From the NCBI GenBank assembly GCA_905221605.1, contig CAJNDS010000125.1:162501-226500 (forward strand): a DNA stretch of 64,000 nt, given 5' to 3'. The notes below the pieces were generated by a model. The model was not told the DNA's origin, searched no databases, and saw only the letters and a list, made by a program, of their open reading frames with translations. Position numbers and translations under genes: made by a program. This document shows, piece by piece, positions 42,080 to 53,361 of the stretch. This DNA comes from Symbiodinium natans (Eukaryota > Sar > Dinophyceae > Suessiales > Symbiodiniaceae). How positions within the stretch are numbered: position 1 is the first letter of the stretch; each line of letters opens with the position of its first letter.

Positions 42080-44500
42080 CTAGTTCATCGAGGCTTCCTG
42101 TCCGCAGTGTCTAGAGGACACCACAGCATACTACCATATGTCATATGTGAGATCTTGTCTGCTGACTCGTCGTTGCCTGCCAAGCTGCGTGAGTGGGGCA
42201 CACGCCTTGTCAAACCTGGGGCATGCGGCATGCTCGTGTGCAGCCCAACTTGCCAACCTCCACCTCGGAGCAGCCCTACCCTTGTTTTCGGCAAGTATTC
42301 ATCTCAAGAGTACCTGTAGCCGTATGGATAGGACCACCTTGAACACAAGTATCACACGTGAGAAGATCAACGGCACTGCTAGAGCTGAGCCCGGGGTCGC
42401 ACTGCCTGTAAGCGTGAAATTTACACGACGACAATAAGCAGGCCCCGGGCATCATCACAGCGCCGTACATCGACTCCTGCCGCGCGCGGTAGCCTGGGGT
42501 TTAGGCCTTCAGGTCTTAGAGGGTTTCAATGGGTTTCATATAGGTTGAGGGGTGGCGTCTGTTAGGGTATTTAGCGTGGCCTCGCCTATCGATGGAGCGA
42601 AGCAGCTTTGGTCTTCAGGGTTGCAAGGATGCCAAAGGTCTGAGGGTGGCACATTGCTTCATGCAACCCCCTTTCTATACAGACTTTTTCAAAACACTGA
42701 AAATGGGGAAACTCGCCTAAAGAATTCAAGCACTGCGGAAGGGACTTGGGGCATGTGCCCGACAAAAGGCGTCAAAACTAAATGGTGGTCCGTTCGGCCA
42801 TTGCACTTGCACGTGTATGTTCAAAAATACCCTACACCTACAACAACCCGCACCAAATGCACCCCCGACATCGCACGACCCTCCAGCCCCTCCAAACAAG
42901 TTCCCCAAGCTCCCCCGTGTCCCCCCCTCCCCTTCAAGGCCCTGACCTCCCTAAGCTCCCCTAAACTTCCCTAGAGCTCCCCAAACTCCCCAACTCCCCT
43001 AAGCTCCCTCATTAAGCCATCTAACGTCCCTCGAAAGCCCCCTAAACTTCCTAACCCCCCCAGTCTGGCAGGCAGCAGGACGCAATGTACTCCAAGGCCA
43101 TGTTAAACGGGGAGTGCGCAAGGTCGTCCCCTCCCAGGTCCTCTGGGCGCTCATGGGGCTTTGGGCCTGTTTTGGGGTTTTGAATGGGCTCAGGGAGGCC
43201 TAGGGATTTGATCGGGTGTCGGGTTTACGGGTAATATGATAACATGAGTTTGCGGTGTTTGTGGGTTGATACGGGCTGATAGGGCTTCAAGGTTTTACGG
43301 AGAGTGACAAAACTACCGACGGCAAACTTAGGGGCTCCCGCGCGGCATTCCCCAAAGGCCGTGGGCCCACAAGCCACGAATTGGAAGATGCACGAAACGC
43401 GAAAACCTGAGACAAGATGCACCCTGAACCCCCCTAAACCCTGGAGACCCTAAGCCCTCCACCCTGAACCCTATGCCCTTTTGGACCCCCAAGCCCCCTA
43501 AACGCTGCACGACACCCCAAGTACACCCTAAAACCCGAAACCCTGTGCTTTGCCATCTCAGGCCCCTAGATCGTTTCCCAAGGCGGAAGGACCCCCACTA
43601 GAAGATGCCAAACCCTAGAAATCCCTGCGCACCGGTTCACTGAGCGGGGCCCAGGCAACGCTGTGCTGGTTGTTTGAGAACCTCAGGAAGCAAAGCCCCG
43701 GTGGAAGCAAAGCCCCGGTCGGCAAGTTCAACTGGCGTCACAACCCCTAAGCCCCAAACTCCATTTCGCTCAAGGCATATGTTCCCTTGCGGAAAAGATG
43801 CCGGGAATTCTCCCACAGTAAGGATCTCTAGAACACTATGAAACCCTGATCTTTCAAAAACCTCAACCCTCAATCCTGAACCCTCAACCCTCAACCCTAC
43901 TCCCAAAGTAAAGGATCCCCGTTACCCCCCCTCCCTCTGAAACCCACTAGGTCTCCCCTGGGGTGCCTTGGAGCTCGGAAGCCTAGAGGGTTCAGGTTTG
44001 GGAGCTTGGGATTTTGGGTTTCTAGAGTGAGAGGGTTTACAAAGTTTTGGGAGTAGTTAGGAGTGCTCGGTTCTGCGGCTTAGGGTTGGGGGGTTTTGGT
44101 GCTGTGACGTTCTGTGCACACCTTACCTCGAGCCGAGATAGGGTTTAGTGCCTGTATGGGACTCGGAGCCACAAGCGAACGTTGGTTTGTGGAGTCAAAT
44201 ATGAGGCTCCCTCCCGCTCGGGAACCCCAAACCTTCATCTGGGCCATGAATCTGCCTGCCCGCTGCCGAGTCACGTGCAGACATAGTAGCACATCTCGCC
44301 TGTCGAAAAAGGCTTAGAAAACATGAGACTGGGATGGTGTGCTTTCGAGCACTGACATTATCGACCCGAAAGAAGGAATTTGCCAATGGGTTCCTCCTCC
44401 CTATACCCACCCTCTTGCCCAAACTCGCCAAAAGTCCCTAGAGCTGGAGTTGTACCTGGGTAGAACAACTCATGAACCGCACAAGTAGCACCCCAACCCC
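42080..44500. other. Stretch without a placed gene
   Basis: Contains frames up to 140 codons (42,552-42,974 plus) with low complexity from CTCCCTAAGC-type text (42,940-43,060), which recalls the telomere-like domain, and isolated CCCTAAA units near 43,430-43,550 and 43,860-43,900. No domain seen. Confidence 0.35.
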
Positions 44501-44527
44501 CAAAGACCCTGAGACCCCGCAAGCAAC

Positions 44528-44599
44528 TTGCAGGCCTGGGTCTTCTGGGTAGACCTTCTGGGCATGCCGCAGCAGGATTTCGGAGAACTCGATCGTCTC
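44528..44599 (-). CDS. Exon following the SHYWG exon (ETIEFSEILLRHAQKVYPED...)
   Basis: Acceptor CCTTCCAG|GAG, exactly 24 codons in phase 0 (ETIEFSEILLRHAQKVYPED, PGLQ), donor CAA|GTTGCT. About 90 nt after the SHYWG exon, so the two likely belong together. Helical. Confidence 0.55.
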
Positions 44600-44689
44600 C
44601 TGGAAGGGCAAGTGAAAGATTTAAGGGCTGCAAGACAAGCGACTGCAGCAAAAATGCATATCCTGCAGCTGTAATCATGCTGCAGTCCG

Positions 44690-44779
44690 CAAGTCGAGGT
44701 GGTCCTGCCCCCAATAGTGCGACACGAACCCGGCGAGGGGCGCGAATTTTCCTTGTTCGGTGACGTCCACATAGGCGAC
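44690..44779 (-). CDS. Exon with SHYWG motif (VAYVDVTEQGKFAPLAGFVS...)
   Basis: Acceptor CCCCTTGCAG|GTC, phase 0, reads VAYVDVTEQGKFAPLAGFVS then HYWGQDHLDL. A hydrophobic strand followed by S-H-x-W-G is reminiscent of signalling domains of the TIR/HET-like type found in protist multi-domain proteins, but I cannot assign it. The 3' border is uncertain. Confidence 0.5.
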
Positions 44780-44979
44780 CTGCAAGGGGGCGCTGCTTAT
44801 ATGGAGCTGAGCTGCAGCATCCGAGGGCGGCGCATGACTAACTACGGTGAATGGCTTACACACTGCATCGGGCTGCAGGGAAAAATTGCACAAAGTGCTC
44901 CACTACAAACGTTGGTACGACGATTGTGCATCTCAGCAGCAGCAGCAGAAAAAAGACAGAGAACCGAATTTGCATAGAC

Positions 44980-46600
44980 GCTTTGAGACCCACCTACAGC
45001 CTAAGCCCCTTTAACCCTGCCGCCGCCAACGGTTATGCGCTCTTGGGAAATTCACCAGAGGCATCTTCCTCATAAATAACCGTGATTGAAAAAGAACCGT
45101 TGGCAGAGAGTTTGAACAGGAAGCACATCTCGTGAATGCATCCAAGCCACCCCAGTGCGGAGCACGACAACCGTTCCTGCGGCTCGCAGCCTGTCTTTGT
45201 GTCGCCGGGCGTTCACTTCGCCGAGATTAAAGCCACGAAGCTTCTCTGGGATGGCGTCCATACCCTGCCGACCCAGAACACGATGCCCGTAGAGTATTCA
45301 TGTGGTAGTAGGAAGGAGTCGTATTCCAACTAGTAATGAAGACGGTACAGAGAAGCAGTCATCACGATGACAAGAACAATAGTGAGAAGTAGCACTCATG
45401 AGAATGGGCGCAGCAGGATAGTCATAGTCATACCACAAAGCTCCTGGAATGGGTACCCACCCCCCCCACCCCCCCACCCACCCAACCCCCCCCAACCCCC
45501 ACCACCCCCATCTGTCTGTCTCTCCATTGGAGGTCTTTGTGCAATGTGTACACAGCGTCCTCAACCCTACCCCCTCACAACGACCGTCCCCTCGAATGGC
45601 CTCCACCTCCTTATTTCGCCCGAAGCTGGCAAAAGAAGCTAAGAAGCACCTCTGCGCGGCCCCGGCCGAGGCGTGTCGCGTATTAACATGAGTAGTTTTT
45701 AGCTGAGTTGGCAGGAAACAATGCGCAGTCCGAATGGTGAAACTTCAATCGCTTGCCGTTAAGACTTAGCAGTCCGGCGACAGCAGCGAGAATCAAGGTT
45801 CGTTATGACCAAGAAGTGACAAAACGAAAGGGTCCTAGCTAGCAGTTTATAGCAGATGCGCAGACTGCAACGAGCACTTAAAAGACAATAGCTTGCAAAT
45901 ACTAAGAAACCAAAACAGAAGCCAGTTACCTACTGGTACTAGTAGTAGGAATTAAAGATCGTGGCAGAGTAGCCGTAGTGAAAATGTCGGGGGCGCCATC
46001 CTGCACCCGCCCATGCTTCTCCGCGGTCATCCACATGTCATGGCGCTCCTGGGCTTTGCACGTGCTGGCGCATCTTACGGATATTGATGTTCGGGAGTTT
46101 CGGAGTCACAGCCTGGACCTTCGGGTCGAAGAGCAGCAAAAAATCTCAAAGCCCCACTGCAGCAGAACCTCTTGTCGGAAGTATTGCCGGCTTGTACCCA
46201 TTACCATTGCCCGGAAAAATTACCCTGCCACAAAAAGCCCTGTGGCCACGGGGCCACCCCCTCAGAATCCTATTTCGGGCCGGCTGCGTCGCCGCTCTTC
46301 CAGTACTTCACGCGCAGGTCTCCCCCTTCACCTCGAGCCACGGCGGAGCTCAGGAAGCAGCTCGTGCTTTAAGGCGGGCCCGATGACCCAGAGCTGCGCA
46401 GGCGAATTCTGTAAGGTTGTTTAATGCTTGGGCTGTGCCTACCAGTCTCCAGAAAACATGTAGCAAGGAAAAGCTCTCTCCACCGCTAGGCACCCGACAG
46501 AGGATCCCTTGAATCGTCATGTGCTCCTTGGTGCTGGCGCAATTCGAGAAAAAACAACACGACAGCAGGAACAAGATGTGGGCTCAAGCCAGAACTCTGA
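44980..46600. other. Stretch without a placed gene
   Basis: Frames up to 148 codons (45,978-46,424 plus) with no clear domain. C-rich tract at 45,455-45,510. 45,700-45,960 is relatively AT-rich and appears non-coding. Confidence 0.35.
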
Positions 46601-46628
46601 AACCTCTGAAAGACGTCCGAGCTTCTAC

Positions 46629-46765
46629 GGGGACTCCTCCAAGGTGGACGCCCTCCCGGCACTGAAGCGTGCCTCCTTCGAAGATCGACTCGGTTGCATC
46701 CTTTCGGAGGGACCGCGTGATCTGCTCGACGTCCTCTTCCGAGAGCTCGACGACACGCTCGCTGC
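46629..46765 (-). CDS. Exon of an unrecognised gene (SERVVELSEEDVEQITRSLR...)
   Basis: Acceptor CCTAAG|GC (phase 1), 45 codons: SERVVELSEEDVEQITRSLR, KDATESIFEGGTLQCREGVH. Donor CCC|GTAGAA in phase 0. Strongly coding-like. Confidence 0.5.
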
Positions 46766-47080
46766 CTTAGGACAGCTTTCCGCTGCCTGCCGCCTTTTCT
46801 TCTGTTATGGTGTACGACAGCACAGAGTTGCGAAACTGATCTCAACAACACCTTGGCAATACAGACTCCATATGCTGCTGTGCCGACTAAACAAACCAGG
46901 GACTCTTACAAACAATCGAAGGCCAGGCAGCTCGTGCATTTCACCTTGGCTCCAGCATAGGCCCTTTGGGACCGTGAGTTTCTTGGTTTAGGGTCTATAC
47001 AGTAGAGGGCTTACAGGGTTTAGAGTCCCGATGTTTTCACGGTGCCGGTCTTGTGCTTGCACGAGGTATTCTAGGATGCT

Positions 47081-47188
47081 TCAGCTGGGCCCCCCTGCGA
47101 TGATGAGGTTCCCGCACACGTCGTACATGTTCTTCCGGCCGGTCAGGCCCTTCCGCTCGGTGGGCTCCTCCATCCAGGCCCGGTTCTC
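47081..47188 (-). CDS. Exon of an unrecognised gene (ENRAWMEEPTERKGLTGRKN...)
   Basis: Acceptor GCTTGCGCAG|GAG, phase 0: ENRAWMEEPTERKGLTGRKN, MYDVCGNLIIAGG. A stop follows at the left border, so the true donor is a few codons before it. Joins in phase to 47,261-47,317 over 72 nt. Confidence 0.55.
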   Translation of the reverse strand, partial: ENRAWMEEPTERKGLTGRKNMYDVCGNLIIAGGPS

Positions 47189-47260
47189 CTGCGCAAGCAA
47201 CGTCAACAAACCACACACCTCTCGAAACACCCTAAAAGAACACCTTAAAAACCCCTTCAC

Positions 47261-47317
47261 ATTCATGTAGAATCTACACGTGATCTTGATGCTCGCCACC
47301 ATATCCCGCACTTTGCT
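47261..47317 (-). CDS. Exon of an unrecognised gene (SKVRDMVASIKITCRFYMN)
   Basis: 19 codons in phase 0 from TTTTGTCAG|AGC to AAT|GTGAAG. Flanked by introns of 60 and 72 nt whose phases match both neighbours. Confidence 0.55.
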
Positions 47318-47377
47318 CTGACAAAATGGGAGTGGGTGCTATTTTGACATGTGTCTTTCGGGTGAAGTCCCAAAAAC

Positions 47378-47443
47378 CTTGCCCACAACCAGCTTGTCCT
47401 CCACAAGGGCGCACACATCCTTCACGCGGATGCCTTTCGGGAC
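47378..47443 (-). CDS. Exon of an unrecognised gene (VPKGIRVKDVCALVEDKLVV...)
   Basis: 22 codons in phase 0 from CCTGTGCAG|GTC to AAG|GTTTTT. Reads VPKGIRVKDVCALVEDKLVV, GK. With the next two exons it makes an in-frame chain of about 70 residues. Confidence 0.55.
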
Positions 47444-47825
47444 CTGCACAGGGAAATCCATACTACGCTCTCCTTTTCTCGGTCCTTAAGCGCCAACAAT
47501 GATCTGAGAAACAGCAGCTGGGAGCGCATGCTAAAAGTATCTAAAAGTCCTTCAAGAGGGGTATATTTTCCTCCATTCCACCACTCTCCTGGAAGTGTTG
47601 AGCATTTTGCGGCAGTGAAATGGGAAGCTCCACTGAGCATGGTGAAAGGCGCCACCGAGTTCGAGCTCAAGGCTCGAACCAAGAATCCAGCCGGTACCAC
47701 GTAGAGCTACCCCTAAGCACTTTGGGGAAGCTCCAACCCGGTCCATCACCCCCAAGCAGCCGGTCCCAAGCAAAGCCTCGCCATGTGGCCCTGTGCCCCA
47801 GTCGAAGCAAACCAAACCTGCAAAC

Positions 47826-47863
47826 CTTCCAAAAGCTGCGGCGGCCTGCCATGCCGGTGGCCC
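47826..47863 (-). CDS. Short exon (GPPAWQAAAAFG)
   Basis: Acceptor CTCTTCCAG|GGG, 12 codons plus 2 nt, donor AG|GTTTGC. Entry phase fits the exit of 48,045-48,156. Confidence 0.4.
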
Positions 47864-48044
47864 CTGGAAGAGCAGCGCACTTGATTTGCAGAGTATCAGG
47901 GGGGTATAATGTGGGAGGGGAGGGAAGGTTGGGGGATAATTCAGGAGTCGTTCGTTTGGCGCGCGCAGGACGGGGCAGAGGCGTCTTTGCTGATGGGTGC
48001 GTGGGGGGAATGCATCCTCGAAGAGAGAGAGTCAGCCCCTGCAC

Positions 48045-48156
48045 AAGCCCCTGGAAGTCCTGCACGCTCTCCTGCGCAGCCTCTGCTTCCGGCTGCATTT
48101 CCTGGATGCCGAGTTTTACTGTTTTCAATATCTGTCGCTGTTCGGCGTAAGTAAGG
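48045..48156 (-). CDS. Exon, helical (LTYAEQRQILKTVKLGIQEM...)
   Basis: 37 codons: LTYAEQRQILKTVKLGIQEM, QPEAEAAQESVQDFQGL, exit CTT|GTGCAG in phase 0. Coiled-coil-like. Confidence 0.45.
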
Positions 48157-48252
48157 CTGCCCCGGCAAAAGTTCGCGGGCTTCTGGAAGCGCATAGGATG
48201 CAACTTGAGGCAACCTTACAAGCTGCAAGCGTAGGCTTCTTGAAAAAAACAC

Positions 48253-48328
48253 ATTTCTCCCGGCTCCTCCGCCGCTGGATCCGCAGAAGGACCAGTCGCT
48301 GGCTGCGCATGCAGTGAATCCAGGGGCC
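48253..48328 (-). CDS. Exon with basic IQ-like helix (GPWIHCMRSQRLVLLRIQRR...)
   Basis: Acceptor CTTTGCAG|GGC, 25 codons, donor AAA T|GTGTTT. LRIQRRRSR loosely resembles an IQ motif; not enough to claim calmodulin binding. Confidence 0.4.
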
Positions 48329-48779
48329 CTGCAAAGCATCTAGCACAGACAAAATGTGCGGCTCTACCACTGCCACTGCTTCAGGACTGTGCGAAGAGCC
48401 TCTCCGACACCCTGACTTGCATGGCTGTCATTCGTGGTTGACACTGTGTCGGACCCTAAACTTACCCTAAACCCGGAACCTGCCACCGGTTCTGGCTGTG
48501 CACATGACACAGGCTCAGATGAAGCTGCCAAGCACGAAAGAACCTCTCAGCAACATGCGCCTTCAAGGCGTGGGCCTTCTTGGCCTGAACTGGGAGCCTC
48601 CAGCGCGGTTCGAGGCTTTCTGCAGAAGCTTCGGGGGCTCCAAGGCTGAGGGTTTCAGGCTTCGATCAGGCTTGGGGAGCCAGCCCCGAAATCGGATCTG
48701 GAATGCCAAGCATTCAGGTGCACCAACATCGTAACGGCCCTTCTTCTTCTAGGTGAGGCAGAAAACAGCCCTGAACCCC

Positions 48780-48882
48780 TCTTGAGCCCGCAGCCCGGAG
48801 CCTCCAGCGCACCCCCACTCGCCTCGTCGAACACCGCAGGCATGGAGGATGGGTCTTCTGACCTGCGGCTCGGTGCAAATGC
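48780..48882 (-). CDS. Possible exon (SEDPSSMPAVFDEASGGALE...)
   Basis: A minus-strand frame after a CCGCAG reads SEDPSSMPAVFDEASGGALE, APGCGLK. Coding-like; borders approximate. Confidence 0.3.
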
Positions 48883-49512
48883 ACAGAGAACCTCCAATCT
48901 GGAAAGTCCCGTTACGCATAGTTCCCGGCCCCCACAGTATCGTTGCCCTGTCTGCTTTGGAGAGTGGAGCCCACGCCTGCTCTGTTTGGGCTGCTGTCTC
49001 TTGTGTCACTCTGCAACTACACCCAAAGGGCCTCCGCGCCGCTTCCATTGCTTCGAGGAATGGATTCGATGCCTTCCGCGCGAGGCTCAGGAGGGAGCAA
49101 CGCTCAGGCGGGTCGAGAGAGGAGCGGTTGAGGGTTTGGGGCTGCGAGTTGAGGGTGCGGGCTTTCAAAGCAGGTATGGTAGAGGTTTGTAGGGCCTAGG
49201 ACAACAAGAAAATCGTCGTAGGGAGCCTCGAGAGTGCCTACAGAGAGCCTGTACGGCCTAGGCTCTACTTCACTCTTACTCAACTGTATGCTACACTGCA
49301 CAATAGAATACACTTTGCCACACCGACTATTGCAGCCTCCCGCTACGAACTTTGACTTCTACAGTCTAACACATAGTGAACACTATGTGAACTGTACATT
49401 ATGTGCTGACGTTCTAATTACAAGTGAAGTTCAAGATGTAGGAGGCAGTTTGCCTGACACGCGGTGAACGATTCTCGAAAGGTCTGCACCTCGCCGCACA
49501 CGAATTGTACAA

Positions 49513-49658
49513 CTAGATAACCGCCGCCGCAGTCTCCCGTACAGACTTCTCTGGCCATCCAGCCTCACGAAGCGATTGGATGTGGCGCATGTGGTCTGCA
49601 CCGTCTGCCTCCAGCGCTTCGCGCAGAGACACATGCCCAATCCCGGCCCAACCCAGGC
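49513..49658 (-). CDS. Exon with stop (LGWAGIGHVSLREALEADGA...)
   Basis: Acceptor GTAAG|GC (phase 1), 47 codons and TAG: LGWAGIGHVSLREALEADGA, DHMRHIQSLREAGWPEKSVR. Looks like a 3' terminal exon or an exon whose donor precedes the stop. Confidence 0.45.
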
Positions 49659-49892
49659 CTTACCAAGACAAGATGGGCCTCTACCATGCTTTCTGCTCTA
49701 CCCCACTTGAATAGGAACGAGCTGGAACACAGCGCAATCTGTATCGGCAGCCCAAGAAATACGGTCCTCCAGGCAGGGCCTAGCTTGCGCCGGAATATAC
49801 TTTTTGATTGGGGTTTAGGGCTTGATAGTTTTGGGTTATGGGTTATGTTATGTCTGCCTGTGTCCTACGTACACGAATACACTGAACTCTAC

Positions 49893-49970
49893 TTTGCCGC
49901 GCTCTGCCTCAAGCTTCGTGAGCTTCTGGAGCTGTTGGGAGCAGGCGGGGGCAAGCTCCTCCGCCGCATC
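49893..49970 (-). CDS. Exon, helical (DAAEELAPACSQQLQKLTKL...)
   Basis: 26 codons in phase 0 from GCGGTGCAG|GAT to AAA|GTAGAG. Fits in phase after 50,073-50,148. Confidence 0.5.
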
Positions 49971-50072
49971 CTGCACCGCAGGCGCGCAACAATTATCACG
50001 AAGGCCACGCCACAGGGATGAGAGCTTGTGTCACAAGTGTGGAAGAACAGGGCGTCAAAAGTGGAGACTCAC

Positions 50073-50148
50073 GGGTAGTAAGTAGTCGCCGCCTTTTACG
50101 AGCATGGCAAACTGAACTTTGCAATCTTCCACGTCCGTCACTTGCAGA
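50073..50148 (-). CDS. Exon (LQVTDVEDCKVQFAMLVKGG...)
   Basis: 25 codons: LQVTDVEDCKVQFAMLVKGG, DYLLP; perfect donor CCC|GTGAGT in phase 0. The acceptor GGCCAG is plausible. Beta-strand-rich pattern. Overlaps an alternative frame (VQHLGTLVQAVPVTF) that follows a good acceptor at 50,203. Confidence 0.5.
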
Positions 50149-50359
50149 CTGGCCAGGAAAAGTGACAGGAACCGCCTGCACCAGCGTCCCGAGATGCTGA
50201 ACCTGCAAGGCATTTCTGCTGAAATCCGCTGCTCAGAACAGAACACCAAACCCAGCCCTAATCCTTTTGGTGATGGGCATCGGCCCTGCCACTGTCTTTT
50301 TACCACTGCAAGCAAACCCATCCCCACAGAATCGTGGCAAAAAACAACACGGAACTCGC

Positions 50360-50457
50360 CTGGGTGCGGAGGTGGAACATGTCCCGCATCATGCCTGCCA
50401 CTTGCCCTGAGAGGCTTCGCAGGATCCGTTTAAAGCCGTCGGGATTCGGCGTTTCGC
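50360..50457 (-). CDS. Exon with canonical-context GC donor (GETPNPDGFKRILRSLSGQV...)
   Basis: Reads GETPNPDGFKRILRSLSGQV, AGMMRDMFHLRTQ and ends CAG|GCGAGT, i.e. the ideal donor context with GC in place of GT. Strong support that GC donors are used in this genome. The 5' border is unclear. Confidence 0.5.
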
Positions 50458-50499
50458 CCACGAGGGGTTTAGGGTTTTAGGCCTACGGTGTGTAGGCTA

Positions 50500-52830
50500 C
50501 ACATATATATATATATATATACTGTATACTATATTCAGTCAACAGGCCTCAACAGGCATTCAAAAACACTGAGGGTCCACGAATCGCTGCAGGGGCGCTG
50601 CGGAGACTCTGCCGGCGGCTGCCCGTCCTCTCTCGGTGAAGCCCCTCATCCGTGGACCTCTGCTGCATGCAAGGATGCAAGGTTGTCAAAAAAAAACCTA
50701 TCAACCCTTTAAAGCCTCAAGCCCAAAGCCCCCGACCCTCGCACGTCGCCAGCCATCTTGGCTGGGATGCTGTTCGGGAAGTTCATTTATGTAAGCGTTA
50801 CCAGGAGAAGAGAACCATGTATCCACAAGATCGTCACCTAAAAGAGCTTTTGGACCCAGAAACTCTAAACACCCCCACCGCCATGGCCAGTATGGAGTCA
50901 ACTCGGTTCCTCAAGCAGCAGCCCAAAGCTGAGGTCCCAACGCGGAGTTGCGCAATCCAGCTTCGGGATGGCGCGGCACCTGCGGTCCCGCCTGCGCGGC
51001 GAGCCCTTCTTTAAGGAAAAGGCGGTGTGCGACGGAGGTGCAAAACTTGGGGGCTTTAGGTGGAACTTTTGAAGCTTTTGCGGCTAATTTTGTTCCAATT
51101 GTTCTTCAGGGCCTTTAACTTGGTTGGGGGGGGGGGGCTTTTGGGGGCCGGTGCCTCCACCGGTTCTGTCCCATTCGGCACGCCAGGGAGGCTGACCTGG
51201 CCAGGGTCTTCTTGAGCCAGCGAGTCCCTTCGGGCCCCTTGGCCTTCTAAAAAAAAAGGAAAACAAAACCCGTGGCAGCAGCGCATGGGAAGAAGAAGGC
51301 TCCATCTTCAGCGCCGGCAGGCGGGCCTCCAGTCCAACAGTTATCGCGTCGGTCAGGTTGCATGCCAGTCTGAGAAGCCTGCTCTCAGGAGCATGACGTT
51401 CACATTTTCAAATGGCTGTGCGGGACACGATGCTTGACAAGGTAATCAACAGCACCCAGCGGCAGATAGTCTTTTCATGTCTTTCCCCTTGCACCCAGTG
51501 TACACGAGCCGAAACAGGCAAGAGCCCCAAGAAAGGCCCCTCAGACACCAGGGGAGCCAAATCTTGAATCATACCGCATGATGCCACCACATCTGCACAT
51601 CTGATACTACTACACTTATACAATCTACTATACCCCTGCCCATACTCTGCTCTCCTCGACTCTACTCTACTCTAAACCTCTATTTTTTGCACTACTGAAG
51701 TGTGAAGGGCTCGGGCCCTGGCCAAGTCCAGGCTTCGGGACTGCTGCGGGGCAAACAAGGAAAGCCCAAACGGCTGCAAGCGGAGACCATGGGTGTTCGG
51801 GATTTCGGGTATTAAGGTTTCAGGGCTATAGGGTTTACCATCTTCAACATCGAGCTTTCCGAACGTAGTCGAGGAGGGTATAAGAGCTTGGAAGGTGTGG
51901 GGGCGGCCTTCAGACGGCTTGCTCAAGCCTTCAACCCTACTTCGACTTTACACGGAGGGCGGCGCCGAAGTGCAGCGGCAACATGCTAAACTGCGTCCGA
52001 CACCCGTTGATGCTGCGTCCACCCCGACAACACGGCAGAGGGCATGGTCGGCCGTAGGGCCGTAGGGCGAGGCCCCCGACACCTGCGTGAGTCTCCGGCG
52101 TCCCGCGAGAACTCAAGCACCACGCATGCCGAAGGGTATAAGAGTTGAATAGGTAAGGGTGTCTTATATTTGTGCGTGGATGCCGTTTCTCCTTGGCGGG
52201 CTCTCCTTGGCGGGCTATCTTGGGGACAGTACTCCACTCAAAGCGCCGTCGTTTGGCCCCAAACTATCGACTAAAGGATGTGTTCTCACGAGCTTCATGG
52301 GCTGCATGAAGCTCAACGGCCACAATTGCACAAAGGTCAGCTAGGGGGAGAGAACAGAGAGGAAACGACGAAGTTACCGCACGATGTCATGCCAGAAACA
52401 GAAGTTCAGGAGACACAGGCTCAAGACCATGCCATCAAGAACGGCTGGCCACGGAGCAAAAACACGGTTTTTCGCGATGGCTCCTTGTCAAGGTCCGCAC
52501 CGGCGCTGAGTCTCCCAAGCGTTGCCGAAATAGGTTGTGCATTCTCGTGCGAAAGCATCGTCAAAAGCTGTTTCGTAAACGAACAGTTTCGCTGCGAAAG
52601 CTGAAAGAGCCCGGATCTGATTTTGTAAAAGAGGGAAGCCTGAGGCAGAAAGCACTTATTTTGCCTTCGCCCACCTTCGCGAGGCAACGCCGTAAAGGCG
52701 ATTGCGACTCACTGGGTTGCAAGCGGGACGAGGGTACTCAAGCGGCCTTGCGATGGCCCAACCCGTTCATGTGTCCAGGCATAACTTACAGGGTTTAGGG
52801 TTTTCAGCGTTCTCCTCCACAAGCTGCACT
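50500..52830. other. Stretch without a placed gene
   Basis: TA microsatellite at 50,500-50,521, G-run at 51,125-51,137. A plus frame at 50,652-51,014 (120 codons) has no domain. Otherwise unique sequence of mixed composition. Confidence 0.35.
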
Positions 52831-52875
52831 TACATCTGCCTGCTGACGCAGGACGGGCTGAGGAACCAGGACAGC

Positions 52876-53117
52876 GAGGTAGCAAACCTTCCGCGATTTT
52901 GGGGTGCACGTCGGATGTTCCGGCGGCGCACAACAAAATGCCTGTGCGCTTCTCTATGGTCGCCAATCCCCGTGGACTGCATGGGCCGAAGGAGCACTCT
53001 TAGAGTCGATGTACATGGCAGCGGTTGCAGGGGCCAGGCGCCCGCGCAGGCCTGCCGGCATCCGATGTTAGGTCGGCCCGGGCCTCGTCTCGGATCACCT
53101 TCGCCGAGAGTACTTGG
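52876..53117. repeat. Dispersed element, copy 2
   Basis: Similar over about 240 bp to 26,126-26,350. Its right end abuts the sequence TACTTGGAGGTTCATGG at 53,111, the arm of the inverted repeat at 22,165. Confidence 0.5.
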
Positions 53118-53361
53118 AGGTTCATGGGTACTTCTAAGCCCAATCATAAACTGTACTTATAACTTGTAACCTACTTAGAGGACATGTACCCTGAACATCC
53201 AAGCAGAGGAAAGCGAAACTTCTGAAGGAAACCCCTGAAGGAAACCGGGGCAGGCCAGCAGGAACCTCAAGCCTTTCGTTGAAAGAAGCTGACGGAAAGC
53301 AGTGGGGCTTTAGGATAATGAGGGGCCCCTCATGCCAGAAATAAGAGGATCCCCGTATCAT

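Noticed and set aside
45367-45691. His/Pro-rich plus-strand frames
   Set aside because: Caused by the C-rich tract at 45,455-45,510; no other support.
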